From positions 868,001 to 932,000 of the forward strand of contig NC_015723.1 in assembly GCF_000219215.1 (NCBI RefSeq): DNA of 64,000 nucleotides. The letters are read 5' to 3'. A model generated the notes under the pieces. It did no database searches, was not told the origin of the DNA, and saw nothing but the letters and a program-made list of their open reading frames with translations. This document shows positions 50,768 to 58,364 of this stretch, piece after piece. Every line of letters starts with the position of its first letter. Position 1 is the first letter of the stretch. A program made the translations under genes and the position numbers. This DNA is from Cupriavidus necator N-1. Lineage in GTDB: Bacteria > Pseudomonadota > Gammaproteobacteria > Burkholderiales > Burkholderiaceae.

Positions 50768-52309
50768 ATGGACCAAGCAATGCTGATTGGAATCGAACGA
50801 TGGGCGGCGGAAAAACCCGACGATGTCGCCCTGGTCGAAGGAGAGCGCAGCCTGACCTGGGCGGCGTTTAACGAGGTAGCCAACCGCGTCGCGCATGGAT
50901 TGCGGGAACGCGGGGTCGGTGCCGGCGACATCGTCGTGCTGCGCACCCAGGTGCGGCTCGAATGGGCCATCGTTGCCGGTGCGCTAGCCAAGCTGGGCAG
51001 CACGATGCTCGGGCTGAACTGGCGGCTGACACCGGAAGAAAGCCGCCACGTGCTGGCTGACAGCAGGGCAACGGTGTTCCTTTGCGACGATGTCGATCCG
51101 TCCGCGTTGAAGCCCTTGCTGGATGCGTTGCCCATCAAGCTTGCCATCTCGATCGACGCGCCCGCCGACGGATTCCTGCCATACAGCGTCTTGCTCGAAA
51201 GTAGCGATGTACCACTCCATGCGCAGGCCGAGCCCCCGCTGATCATCTACACCTCAGGCACCACCGGGCTGCCCAAGGGGGTGACGATGCATCGCGGCAC
51301 CGATCCCCAGACGATGCGCGAGTACCGCGAGTCCGTGGAGGCCTACCGCGGCGGCGCCGGCGAGAGCGTCAGCCTGATCAACATGCCGGCCCACCACGGT
51401 TCCGGCCCGTCCCAGTTCTGGGCGTGCGTGCGTCGTGGCGGCAAGACCGTACTGCAGCGGCGCTTCCTGCCGGAAGAGACGCTGCAACTGATTGCCCGCC
51501 ACAAGGTCACTACCTGGACCGGCGTGCCCACCATGTACAAGCGCCTGGCGGCGCTGCCTGCCGAAGTGCTGGCCCGCTACGATGTCTCGTCGATCCGTGG
51601 CCTCAGCATCGGGGCCGCTCCCGTGCCCTACGGGCTGAAGGAATGGATTCTCGGCTACTTCGGCGCCGATACCCTGCAGGAAGGCTACGGCGCCAGCGAG
51701 GTCGGCATGATTTCCCGGCTGCCGCCAGAGATGCAGCGCATCAAGCCGGGTTCCAGCGGCAAGCCGCACCGGCATGTCATCGTGCAGGTCCGGGACGCGC
51801 AAGGACATTGCCTGCCGGCAGGCCAGCGCGGCGAACTGTGGATCCGCACGCCGGTGACCATCCGCAACTACCTGAATGCGCCGCCGCTCGGCCCCGACAC
51901 GGTTGACGCCGAGGGCTTCTTCCGCGTCGGCGATGTCGGCTATCTCGATGAGGACGGGTACATCTTCATCACCGACCGCGCCAAGGACATGATCATTTCC
52001 GGCGGCGTGAACATCTATCCGGCCGAGATCGAGGCGGCGCTGCTGAGGCATCCCTCCATCCTGGACGCCGCGGTGATCGGGATCCCCGACGACGAGTTCG
52101 GCGAGCAGGTGCTTGCCTTCTGCGAACTCAAGCCCGGCCATCGCGTCGGCGAGCATGAGGTGCTGGCCCACTGCGCGGAGCATCTCGCTTCGTACAAGCG
52201 GCCGCGCCGTATCGAATTCATGCAGGAATTGCCGCGCAACACCATGGGCAAGCTCCTGAAGCGCGAACTGCGGGATCCCTATTGGAAAGGACAGGAGCGG
52301 CACGTATGA
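50768..52309 (+). CDS. AMP-dependent acyl-CoA synthetase/ligase, 513 aa
   Basis: This is an ANL-superfamily enzyme with the P-loop-like IIYTSGTTGLPKGV near residue 158, the A5 region LQEGYGASEVGMISR, the A7-A8 block FFRVGDVGYLDEDGYIFITDRAKDMIISGG and the catalytic Lys region near the end (RNTMGKLLKRELR). It activates a carboxylic acid to its CoA thioester via an acyl-AMP. The start follows GGTAAGGAGAC. The stop overlaps the SDR start (ATGA). It is the first step of the pathway encoded by this cluster; the acid is unknown. Confidence 0.93.
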   Translation: MDQAMLIGIERWAAEKPDDVALVEGERSLTWAAFNEVANRVAHGLRERGVGAGDIVVLRTQVRLEWAIVAGALAKLGSTMLGLNWRLTPEESRHVLADSRATVFLCDDVDPSALKPLLDALPIKLAISIDAPADGFLPYSVLLESSDVPLHAQAEPPLIIYTSGTTGLPKGVTMHRGTDPQTMREYRESVEAYRGGAGESVSLINMPAHHGSGPSQFWACVRRGGKTVLQRRFLPEETLQLIARHKVTTWTGVPTMYKRLAALPAEVLARYDVSSIRGLSIGAAPVPYGLKEWILGYFGADTLQEGYGASEVGMISRLPPEMQRIKPGSSGKPHRHVIVQVRDAQGHCLPAGQRGELWIRTPVTIRNYLNAPPLGPDTVDAEGFFRVGDVGYLDEDGYIFITDRAKDMIISGGVNIYPAEIEAALLRHPSILDAAVIGIPDDEFGEQVLAFCELKPGHRVGEHEVLAHCAEHLASYKRPRRIEFMQELPRNTMGKLLKRELRDPYWKGQERHV

Positions 52310-53097
52310 ACGACCTACTCAGTCTCGAAGGCAAGGTGGCGCTGGTGACAGGCGCCGGACAGGGCGTGGGCGAGCAGATCGCCCGGCACTTCGCCGGGCA
52401 CGGCGCTGCCGCGGTGATCGTCAACGATTACTTTGCCGAACGCGCGCAAGCCGTCGCGCAATCGATCCGGGACGCCGGCGGCAACGCGTTTGCGGTGCAG
52501 GCGGATGTGTCCGATGCCGACAGTGTCAGGCGCATGGTTGCGCAGGCACGCGAACTTGCCGGCCCCATCGACGTGCTGGTCAACAATGCCGGCAACCATG
52601 GCGCGACGCCGTCGCCAGACGTGCGCAAGCCGTTCTGGGAGCATGGGCGAGAGGCCTGGAACAGCGCGATCGAGGTCAATTTCTACGGGGTGATCCACTG
52701 CGCCAGCGCCTGCATCCCCGACATGATCGAGCGCAAGCGCGGCCGCATCATCACCATCATCTCCGATGCCGGACGCGTGGGCGAACCGGGCCTTGAGATC
52801 TATTCCGGCGCCAAGGCAGGGGCTGCCGGCTTCATGCGCGCGATTGCCCGCACGCTCGGGCGCTATCAGGTCACGGCCAACACCGTGGCGATCGCGGCCA
52901 CGGCGACTCCTGCGATCGAAAAGCGCCTGGCCGACGATCCTGACAGGCTGAAGAAGATGATGGAGAAGTACGTCATCCGCCGGCCGGGGCGCCCCGAGGA
53001 CGTGGCGAACATGGTGCTCTTCCTGGCTTCGGATGCCAGTGCCTGGATCACCGGTCAGACCTATCCGGTCAACGGCGGCTTCTCCTTTGCCCAGTGA
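52306..53097 (+). CDS. SDR-family oxidoreductase, 263 aa
   Basis: This classical short-chain dehydrogenase has the NAD(P) motif TGAGQGVGEQ at residues 15-24, NNAGNHG near 95 and the catalytic Tyr166 and Lys170 (EIYSGAKAG). It ends in PVNGGFSFAQ. It overlaps the ligase by 4 bases and is followed by an enoyl-CoA hydratase seven bases after its stop, so it probably oxidises a hydroxyacyl-CoA in the same route. Confidence 0.92.
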   Translation: MNDLLSLEGKVALVTGAGQGVGEQIARHFAGHGAAAVIVNDYFAERAQAVAQSIRDAGGNAFAVQADVSDADSVRRMVAQARELAGPIDVLVNNAGNHGATPSPDVRKPFWEHGREAWNSAIEVNFYGVIHCASACIPDMIERKRGRIITIISDAGRVGEPGLEIYSGAKAGAAGFMRAIARTLGRYQVTANTVAIAATATPAIEKRLADDPDRLKKMMEKYVIRRPGRPEDVANMVLFLASDASAWITGQTYPVNGGFSFAQ

Positions 53098-53104
53098 GGT
53101 GCGC

Positions 53105-53878
53105 ATGAACGACGATACTCCCAAGGTGCTGACAGAGCGGCGCGGTCCGCTGCTCATCGTCACCATCAACCGCCCGCAGGTCAAGAATGCGTGCGATGCC
53201 GAAACCGCGGTGCAGATGAATGCCGCGATGGACCTGCTCGATGACGAAGAGAGCCTGTTCATCGGCATCCTCACTGGCAGCGATGGCAATTTTTCCACCG
53301 GCGCGGACCTGAAGGCCGTGGCACGCGGCGAGCGCGCCACCACCGACGACCGCGGCGGCTTCGGGCTGTTCCGCCGCCCGCCGCGCAAGCCGCTGATCGC
53401 GGCGGTGGAAGGCTATGCGGTGGGCGGCGGGCTGGAGCTTTGCCTGTCCTGCGACCTGATCGTGGCCGCGCGCAATGCCCTCATGGGCCTGCCGGAAGTG
53501 CGCCACAGCGTGGTGGCGGTAGGCGGCGGCCTGTTCCGGCTGCCGCGCCGCATTCCCTACCATATCGCGATGGAGTTGGCGCTGTCCGGCCAGATCCGCG
53601 ACGCCGCCTTCTTCCATCAGCACGGACTCGCCAACCGTCTGGTGGAGCCGGGCACCGCGCTGCAGGAAGCCATCACGCTCGCCGAGGGCTTGCTGGTCAA
53701 CGCGCCGCTCGCCATGGCCGCGAGCAAGGAAATCATGCGCCTCAGCGCCAACTGGACCGACGAGGAGGCCTGGCAGAAGCAGGCCCCGATCGCCGCGCGC
53801 GCCCTGGATTCCGAAGACCGGCGGGAAGGCCTGGCCGCTTTCGCGGAAAAGCGCAAGCCGCAATGGCGGGGCCGATGA
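53105..53878 (+). CDS. Enoyl-CoA hydratase/isomerase family protein, 257 aa
   Basis: This is a crotonase-superfamily protein with TINRPQVKNACD, the oxyanion-hole segment NFSTGADLKAVARG, and AVEGYAVGGGLELCLSCDLIVAA containing the second oxyanion Gly and the position of the first catalytic Glu. It ends with a helical trimerisation segment. It overlaps the following gene by 4 bases. The start at 53105 follows GTGAGGTGCGC. The substrate is unknown; hydration in the beta-oxidation-like route of this cluster is likely. Confidence 0.92.
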   Translation: MNDDTPKVLTERRGPLLIVTINRPQVKNACDAETAVQMNAAMDLLDDEESLFIGILTGSDGNFSTGADLKAVARGERATTDDRGGFGLFRRPPRKPLIAAVEGYAVGGGLELCLSCDLIVAARNALMGLPEVRHSVVAVGGGLFRLPRRIPYHIAMELALSGQIRDAAFFHQHGLANRLVEPGTALQEAITLAEGLLVNAPLAMAASKEIMRLSANWTDEEAWQKQAPIAARALDSEDRREGLAAFAEKRKPQWRGR

Positions 53879-54879
53879 GGTCCGCCATTGCAACCGGCGG
53901 GCTGGAGCTGCCGTGGCCGCGCTTGCGCCTGCCGCTGATCGCCGCGCCCATGCTGCGCATCAGCGGACCGGCGCTGGTGACCGCTGCCTGCCGCAACGGC
54001 GTGGTCGGTGCCTTCCCGACCGCCAACGCGCGCACGGTGGAGGAACTCGATCAGTGGCTGACGACCATCCGCGCCGACCTCGATGAGCGAGAAGCGGGCA
54101 AAGCCGAGCCGGCGCCGTTCTGCCCCAACCTGATCATCCGCCAGCCGCGGCTGCAGGACGATCTGGCCTGCCTGGTGCGCCATCGGGTGGAAATGGTCAT
54201 CACCAGCGTGGGGTCTCCAGCCGCGGTGGTCGGGCCGTTGCACGACGTCGGGTGCATGGTGCTGGCAGACGTAGCCTCGGTCGCGCACGCCGAGAAGGCG
54301 CTGCAGGCCGGCGCCGACGGACTGGTGCTGCTCAGTGCCGGCGCGGGCGGCCAGACCGGATGGGCCAACGGGATGGCCTTCGCGCGTGCGGTCCGGGCTT
54401 TCTACGACGGGCCGCTGGTGCTGGCCGGTGGCATCTCGGACGGCCACGCGTTGTGGGCTGCCCGGGTGCTGGGCTGCGACCTTGGCTATATGGGCACCAA
54501 GTTCATCGCCACCGCGGAAAGCATGGCAGATGCACGCCACAAGGAGATGGTGGTGGCAAGTCGCCTCGACGACGTGCTGCGCACGCGCGCGTTCACAGGG
54601 CTCGATACCAACATGCTGCGACCTTCCATCGAGGCCGCGGGCCTCGACGCTGACGGGCTGGACGAGTCGGTCACGTTTGAAGAAGCCAAGGCCCGCTTCG
54701 GCGGGGGAAAGGCGCACGACAAGCCCAAACGCTGGAGCGATATCTGGAGCGCCGGACATACCGTTTCAGGGGTATCCGACGTTGGCAGCGTGGCTGCCTT
54801 GATCGCCACCACATGCAGGGAATACGAAGCCGCACGCTTGCGCACGCAAGCCCTGTTATCGGATCAGCCGCCGGCATAG
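53875..54879 (+). CDS. Nitronate monooxygenase/2-nitropropane dioxygenase-like flavoprotein, 334 aa
   Basis: This FMN-binding TIM-barrel protein has PLIAAPMLRISGPALVTAACRNGVVGAFP at the N-terminus, LLSAGAGGQTGW in the phosphate-binding region and LAGGISDGHALWAARVLG with YMGTKFIATAES near the end. Many members in acyl-CoA clusters are not nitronate monooxygenases but NADH:quinone- or enoyl-reductase-like enzymes. The gene overlaps the hydratase by ATGA. Role in the cluster unclear. Confidence 0.88.
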   Translation: MRSAIATGGLELPWPRLRLPLIAAPMLRISGPALVTAACRNGVVGAFPTANARTVEELDQWLTTIRADLDEREAGKAEPAPFCPNLIIRQPRLQDDLACLVRHRVEMVITSVGSPAAVVGPLHDVGCMVLADVASVAHAEKALQAGADGLVLLSAGAGGQTGWANGMAFARAVRAFYDGPLVLAGGISDGHALWAARVLGCDLGYMGTKFIATAESMADARHKEMVVASRLDDVLRTRAFTGLDTNMLRPSIEAAGLDADGLDESVTFEEAKARFGGGKAHDKPKRWSDIWSAGHTVSGVSDVGSVAALIATTCREYEAARLRTQALLSDQPPA

Positions 54880-54930
54880 CCCCGGTCAACCGCATAGCGA
54901 GCGCCGCCAGAGCGCCAACCAGGAGACAAA

Positions 54931-55923
54931 ATGTTCAAGTCAAGCCATGCCGGCCGCCTCGTTGCGGGTCTGATCACGTTCGCCTGCACCGTGGTGCCTG
55001 CCATCGCAGCCGAATCCACATCGGGCTACCCGGCCAGGCCCATCAAGCTGATCGTGCCTTATCCGCCGGGCGGCGGCCCCGATGCGATCGCGCGCCCGCT
55101 CGCCCAGAAGCTGGGCGCCGCGCTTGGACAGTCCATCGTGGTCGAGAACCGGCCGGGGGCCTCGGGCATCATCGGCACGGACGCGGTGGCCAAGGCCGCG
55201 CCAGACGGCTACACGCTGCTCTACTCCATCTCCGGCCCGATCGTGCTCAATCCGCTGACCTACAAGAGCCTGCCGTACGATGCCAAGAAAGACGTGGTGG
55301 TGGTCTCTCAGGTGGTCAAGCGATCCCTGATCCTGCTGGTCAACGCGAAGGTGCCCGCGAAGACGCTGCAGGAGTTCGTGGCCTATGCAAAGCAGAACCC
55401 CGGGTCGCTCGCGTTTGCGTCCTTCGGTACCGGTTCCTCGGCGCATATCGCAGGCGAGTATCTGAACAAGAAGGCCGGTATCGACCTGGTCCACGTTCCC
55501 TACAAGGGCAGCTTCATGAACGATCTCGCCAGCGGGCAGGTGGTGGCCGGCTTCGGTGAACCCGGCTCCGCCAAGCCCCTGATCGATGCCGGCAAGATCC
55601 GCGGCCTGGCCATTGCCGGAAAGGACCGTTCCAGCCTGCTGCCTAAAGTCCCTACCTTCACCGAGCAGGGCATGCCGGCGCTGGAGTCGATGGTGGGTTG
55701 GCATGCAGTCTATGCCCCGGCGGGCACGCCCCCGGATATCCTGCAGCGCCTGAACGCGGAAATCGTCAAGATCGTGAAGACCCCGCAGATGGCTGCGCTG
55801 TTGCGGGAGCAGGGAGGGGAGCCTGCCGGCACGGGGCTGGCGGAAGCGGGCCGCGTGCTGGAAGAAGAGCGCACGCGCTGGCAGCAGGCGGTACAGGGGA
55901 TTGGGGGTGTTACGGTGAACTGA
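54931..55923 (+). CDS. Bug/TctC-family periplasmic solute receptor, 330 aa
   Basis: The signal peptide (LVAGLITFACTVVPAIAAE) is followed by the family opening YPARPIKLIVPYPPGGGPDAIARPLAQKLG, the VENRPGASGIIGTDAVAKAAPDGYTLLY block and HVPYKGSFMNDL, read in parts. AGGAGACAAA precedes the ATG. As the last gene of the TetR-linked cluster it probably captures the acid that the ligase activates. No tctAB permease genes are visible. Confidence 0.92.
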   Translation: MFKSSHAGRLVAGLITFACTVVPAIAAESTSGYPARPIKLIVPYPPGGGPDAIARPLAQKLGAALGQSIVVENRPGASGIIGTDAVAKAAPDGYTLLYSISGPIVLNPLTYKSLPYDAKKDVVVVSQVVKRSLILLVNAKVPAKTLQEFVAYAKQNPGSLAFASFGTGSSAHIAGEYLNKKAGIDLVHVPYKGSFMNDLASGQVVAGFGEPGSAKPLIDAGKIRGLAIAGKDRSSLLPKVPTFTEQGMPALESMVGWHAVYAPAGTPPDILQRLNAEIVKIVKTPQMAALLREQGGEPAGTGLAEAGRVLEEERTRWQQAVQGIGGVTVN

Positions 55924-55929
55924 AGACAG

Positions 55930-55979
55930 CCTGTGGGCGCCCGGCCTGACGAGGCTTCGTCCGGCTCGCCGCCCACAGG
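55930..55979 (+). terminator. Large hairpin ending the acyl-CoA cluster
   Basis: CCTGTGGGCG (55930-55939) pairs perfectly with CGCCCACAGG (55970-55979), enclosing a GC-rich segment with its own CCGG repeats. It begins 7 bases after the Bug gene's stop codon. No T-run follows. The 156-base gap to the merR-like gene contains nothing else recognised. Confidence 0.65.
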
Positions 55980-56079
55980 TGCGCCAGCCTCAACGCGGCT
56001 TGTCCGCGCCGGACCACTTGTCACGCTGTTTGCCGTTGGCCGGCCCACCTTTCCGTTGCATGTCGTATCAGGTCCGATC

Positions 56080-56493
56080 CTAAGCCTCTCTACCGATGTT
56101 GGCGGACAAAGAGTCAATCAAGGGACAAGAAGCCTCATTGCCATTGGCGTGGCATTGCCCAATGAGATTCTTCAGTTCCGCTCGCAATCGTCGCAAATCC
56201 TTCAATCTTTCCTCCACAAGACTGAGCTTTTGCTCGGCCAGTGCGCGGGCTGTGCTGCACGTCCCGCCATCGTTCTGTCGCAGCAGTACCCGGACTTCAT
56301 CCAGGGTGAACCCGAGCGACTGGGCCTGGCGAATGAAATGAAGCCGCTGCAAGCTCTGTTGCGAATACTGTCGAATGGCGCCATAGGCACGCTCCGGCAC
56401 CGGCAGCAGGCCGCACCGATGGTAGTAACGTACCGTCTCCACGCCAACACCAGCCGCCTTGGCCAGCTTCCCGATTGTTAGTGTGTGGTCCAT
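56080..56493 (-). CDS. merR: MerR-type mercury-responsive regulator, 137 aa
   Basis: The N-terminal HTH is LTIGKLAKAAGVGVETVRYYHRCGLL with the winged part RAYGAIRQYSQQSLQRLHFI. The metal-binding region has Cys79 (GGTCST), Cys114 (IGQCHA) and Cys123 (ASCPLI). The spacings of 35 and 9 residues are the same as for Cys82, Cys117 and Cys126 of the Tn501 MerR mercury sensor, so Hg(II) binding is very likely. It is divergent from a GDCCVxC gene across a mer-type operator. No merT, merP or merA lies in the window. Confidence 0.92.
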   Translation of the reverse strand: MDHTLTIGKLAKAAGVGVETVRYYHRCGLLPVPERAYGAIRQYSQQSLQRLHFIRQAQSLGFTLDEVRVLLRQNDGGTCSTARALAEQKLSLVEERLKDLRRLRAELKNLIGQCHANGNEASCPLIDSLSANIGREA

Positions 56494-56496
56494 CGC

Positions 56497-56527
56497 TTGA
56501 CTCCGTACCTTGGTACGGACCTAGGCT
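56497..56527 (+). promoter_or_regulatory. mer-type promoter/operator with 19-base spacer
   Basis: TTGACT (56497-56502) and TAGGCT (56522-56527) are separated by exactly 19 bases. Between them CCGTAC-CTTG-GTACGG (56503-56518) is a perfect dyad. The over-long spacer and the dyad CCGTAC-N4-GTACGG are the classic mer operator, where MerR untwists DNA when it binds Hg(II). It starts four bases before the merR coding sequence and drives the GDCCVxC gene on the plus strand. Confidence 0.92.
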
Positions 56528-56641
56528 ACGCCTAAACCGCACATACGGGAAGGACGGATTGCGTTGCGATGGGCAACGCCGGAGATCGGGTCGCCAGGCA
56601 CGGTGACCGTCTACTGCCCATCGGCCGTGAGGCAAAGAGAA

Positions 56642-56860
56642 ATGATGAGCGCCGTCAAGCTGCAGTCAATCATCACCTGCCCCAAGTGCGCGCATGCAAA
56701 AGAAGAAACCATGCCCATTGATGCCTGCCAGTGGTGCTATGAGTGCGAGCGCTGCCACGCGGTGCTAAGGCCCAAGGCCGGTGATTGCTGCGTCTTCTGC
56801 TCGTATGGCACCGAAAGGTGCCCGCCCATGCAGCAGCAGTCTTGCTCGTGTGTTCGTTGA
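56642..56860 (+). CDS. GDCCVxC-domain cysteine-rich small protein, 72 aa
   Basis: The 72-residue protein has 12 cysteines: ITCPKCAHAKEE with a CxxC, CQWCYECERC with a run of CxxC pairs, and the diagnostic GDCCVFCSYGTERCPP. The family is named after GDCCVxC and contains members with selenocysteine at one Cys position; here all are Cys. It often occurs beside mer genes. It is placed 115 bases after the mer-type -10, so Hg(II) probably induces it; it may bind Hg or another soft metal. The start is ATG at 56642 or 56645. Confidence 0.88.
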   Translation: MMSAVKLQSIITCPKCAHAKEETMPIDACQWCYECERCHAVLRPKAGDCCVFCSYGTERCPPMQQQSCSCVR

Positions 56861-57012
56861 CGCAGGTACAGCGATGCATGACGTACCCTCGATGCGGTTC
56901 CTCCCGGATGATCCCGGCTCTTACCCAGCCACGCATGTCCGCGGGAGCATGTTCTTGCTCGACAGTACGCGACGCCCGCTGTATGTCGCGGGAAACTTAG
57001 AGAGGGGTCATT

Positions 57013-57237
57013 ATGCAATCGCGGATCATTCGCGTTCTACCCGCAGAAGATGGTTGGGCATTGGAATTCGGCGGCCTCAATATAAAAACCCAGAGATTTC
57101 CGACCATGGAAGCGGCAATCGCTGCGGGGTGGGAGGTGGCCATGCGAGAGAACGCCGAATTGCACATACATCGTCACGACGGGGATGTGCACTTGCGCAA
57201 CGCGTGCGGCGACAAGCAACAGGAGCCGCAGCGGTGA
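57013..57237 (+). CDS. Small DUF2188-like protein, 74 aa
   Basis: The sequence MQSRIIRVLPAEDGWALEF, then GLNIKTQRFPTMEAAIAAGWEVAMRENAELHIHRHDGDVHLRNA in segments, has the DUF2188 pattern: a beta strand with GW, an Ala-rich helix and the ending ELxIHxxDGxV. GAGAGGGGTCATT precedes the ATG. DUF2188 proteins are small and of unknown role. The 152-base gap before it (56861-57012) has no convincing gene. Confidence 0.75.
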   Translation: MQSRIIRVLPAEDGWALEFGGLNIKTQRFPTMEAAIAAGWEVAMRENAELHIHRHDGDVHLRNACGDKQQEPQR

Positions 57238-57244
57238 GACCGTA

Positions 57245-57653
57245 CTAGCTGTGAAGCGTGAAAGGGCTGTCAGCTGATCGAACTGGCTGCCTATCTGACG
57301 ATCTAGCTGACGTACGCCCACCCACAGCCTTGAGCGCCAGCAGCATCCGGTTGCCCTCCTCGGATGTAATGGCATGCTGCACCTCATCTACGATCAGGAC
57401 AACGTTGGTCTTCGCCTTGTCGACCACTTCCGCCAGCGCCTGTGCCAGCGTGGCACAGGTCCACATAGATCAGGATCGCCCCGTCTGCTTCAAGAGCCGG
57501 GACGAGGTCATTGATCAAGAATGTCGTCTTGCCGGTGCGCCGCAGTCCGGACAGGAATAGGCCGGAGCGCAACCCTTCGTCCAAGACCCCAGGGCGCAGC
57601 AATTGCCGGGTCATCCGGTCGGCCAGAGCGGGGCGGCGATAGATGTTTGGCAT
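57245..57653 (-). pseudogene. Broken AAA-type ATPase gene with internal deletion
   Basis: From the ATG at 57653 the frame encodes RRPALADRMTRQLLRPGVLDEGLRSG, Walker A GLRRTGKTTF (about residues 36-45) and ILIYVDL, after which the conserved part continues in another frame: TLAQALAEVVDKAKTNVVLIVDEVQHAI (Walker B). The distance from Walker A to Walker B is only about 40 codons, so a central segment is missing. The protein then loses homology after LLALKA. The remnant looks like the ATPases of the DUF-ATPase/toxin-antitoxin-like group (AAA_35 type). It is not functional. Confidence 0.8.
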
Positions 57654-57668
57654 AGTGCACTTATTTGG

Positions 57669-57689
57669 AATTATTGAATTTCAATAATT
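57669..57689. promoter_or_regulatory. AT-rich perfect palindrome upstream of the broken ATPase
   Basis: AATTATTGAA (57669-57678) and TTCAATAATT (57680-57689) are perfect 10-base inverted repeats around one T. The palindrome sits 16 bases upstream of the ATPase ATG and is the most AT-rich spot in the window. It is probably the operator of the lost gene (possibly self-regulated) and marks horizontally acquired DNA. Confidence 0.6.
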
Positions 57690-58014
57690 ATTGCGATCCC
57701 ATAATTCCCAATAAACCATGATCCCTGACCACGCCTATGGCCGCACTGGTAACGCAAAGGACATTGGGTGGGGTGCTCGCTGTAAGTTCTTCGGGCTGTA
57801 GCAGGGCGCCCACGCCCCGCGTGCGTCTGCATCTATTCGACCGGAACTGGCCGGAGCGAATAGGCCGCATCACTCGTCGATAACGCGACCAGTATTTCCT
57901 GCCGACGTCATGCAGGCGATAAGAGACGTCGCATTCGGAAGAGGCGAGCGAAGCTTGCGGCAACTCAGGCGAGTGGGAAATCACTGAGTGAACATCGAAG
58001 CGATGCGAACGCCA
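57690..58014. other. Non-coding stretch between two decayed genes
   Basis: This stretch of about 325 bases shows no reading frame with family features and no recognisable RNA or repeat beyond ordinary GC-rich short dyads. It is likely relic DNA between the broken ATPase gene and the SDR fragment. Confidence 0.5.
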
Positions 58015-58341
58015 GGCCCTCCCGACGATCGCCGCCTATGCCGCCTCGAAGGGAGCATTGGCCAAGCTGACGCGTGCGCTGTCCCTGGAAGCCATCGAGC
58101 ATGGGATTCGCGTCAATGCAGTGGGCTCTGGCGATGTGGTGGCGAACATCACCAACCATATCCACGCCGACGGGCCTGCGTTCCTGGCCGAGCATGGAAT
58201 GAATGCGTAGATTCGCCGCGCCGCGCCGCGCCGCCCGTGGAGATCGCGCAAGTGATCGCGTTCCTGACATCGGACAAGGCCAGCTACATCATCGGCGCCG
58301 TGGTGATGGTCGATGGGGGCATGAGTGTCGCGCTGCCATGA
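58015..58341 (+). pseudogene. SDR oxidoreductase remnant, 5'-truncated and frameshifted
   Basis: The frame LPTIAAYAASKGALAKLTRALSLE contains the SDR active-site YxxxK (YAASK) and continues HGIRVNAVGSGDVV. It meets a TAG stop near 58208 beside a GCGCC-repeat tract, and the C-terminal part PVEIAQVIAFLTSDKA...VVMVDGGMSVALP lies in a different frame. The N-terminal Rossmann motif GxxxGxG is absent. So it is a truncated, nonsense- and frameshift-damaged SDR. Confidence 0.82.
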
Positions 58342-58364
58342 GCGCGACCCCCCCCGGCTATCGG

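Noticed and set aside
56781..57248. Plus-strand open frame of about 155 codons overlapping the GDCCVxC and DUF2188-like genes.
   Set aside because: It is in a different frame from two better-supported genes and resembles nothing recognised.
57688..57984. Minus-strand open frame of about 98 codons between the two decayed genes.
   Set aside because: No family features, no ribosome binding site and it overlaps the AT-rich palindrome; probably chance.
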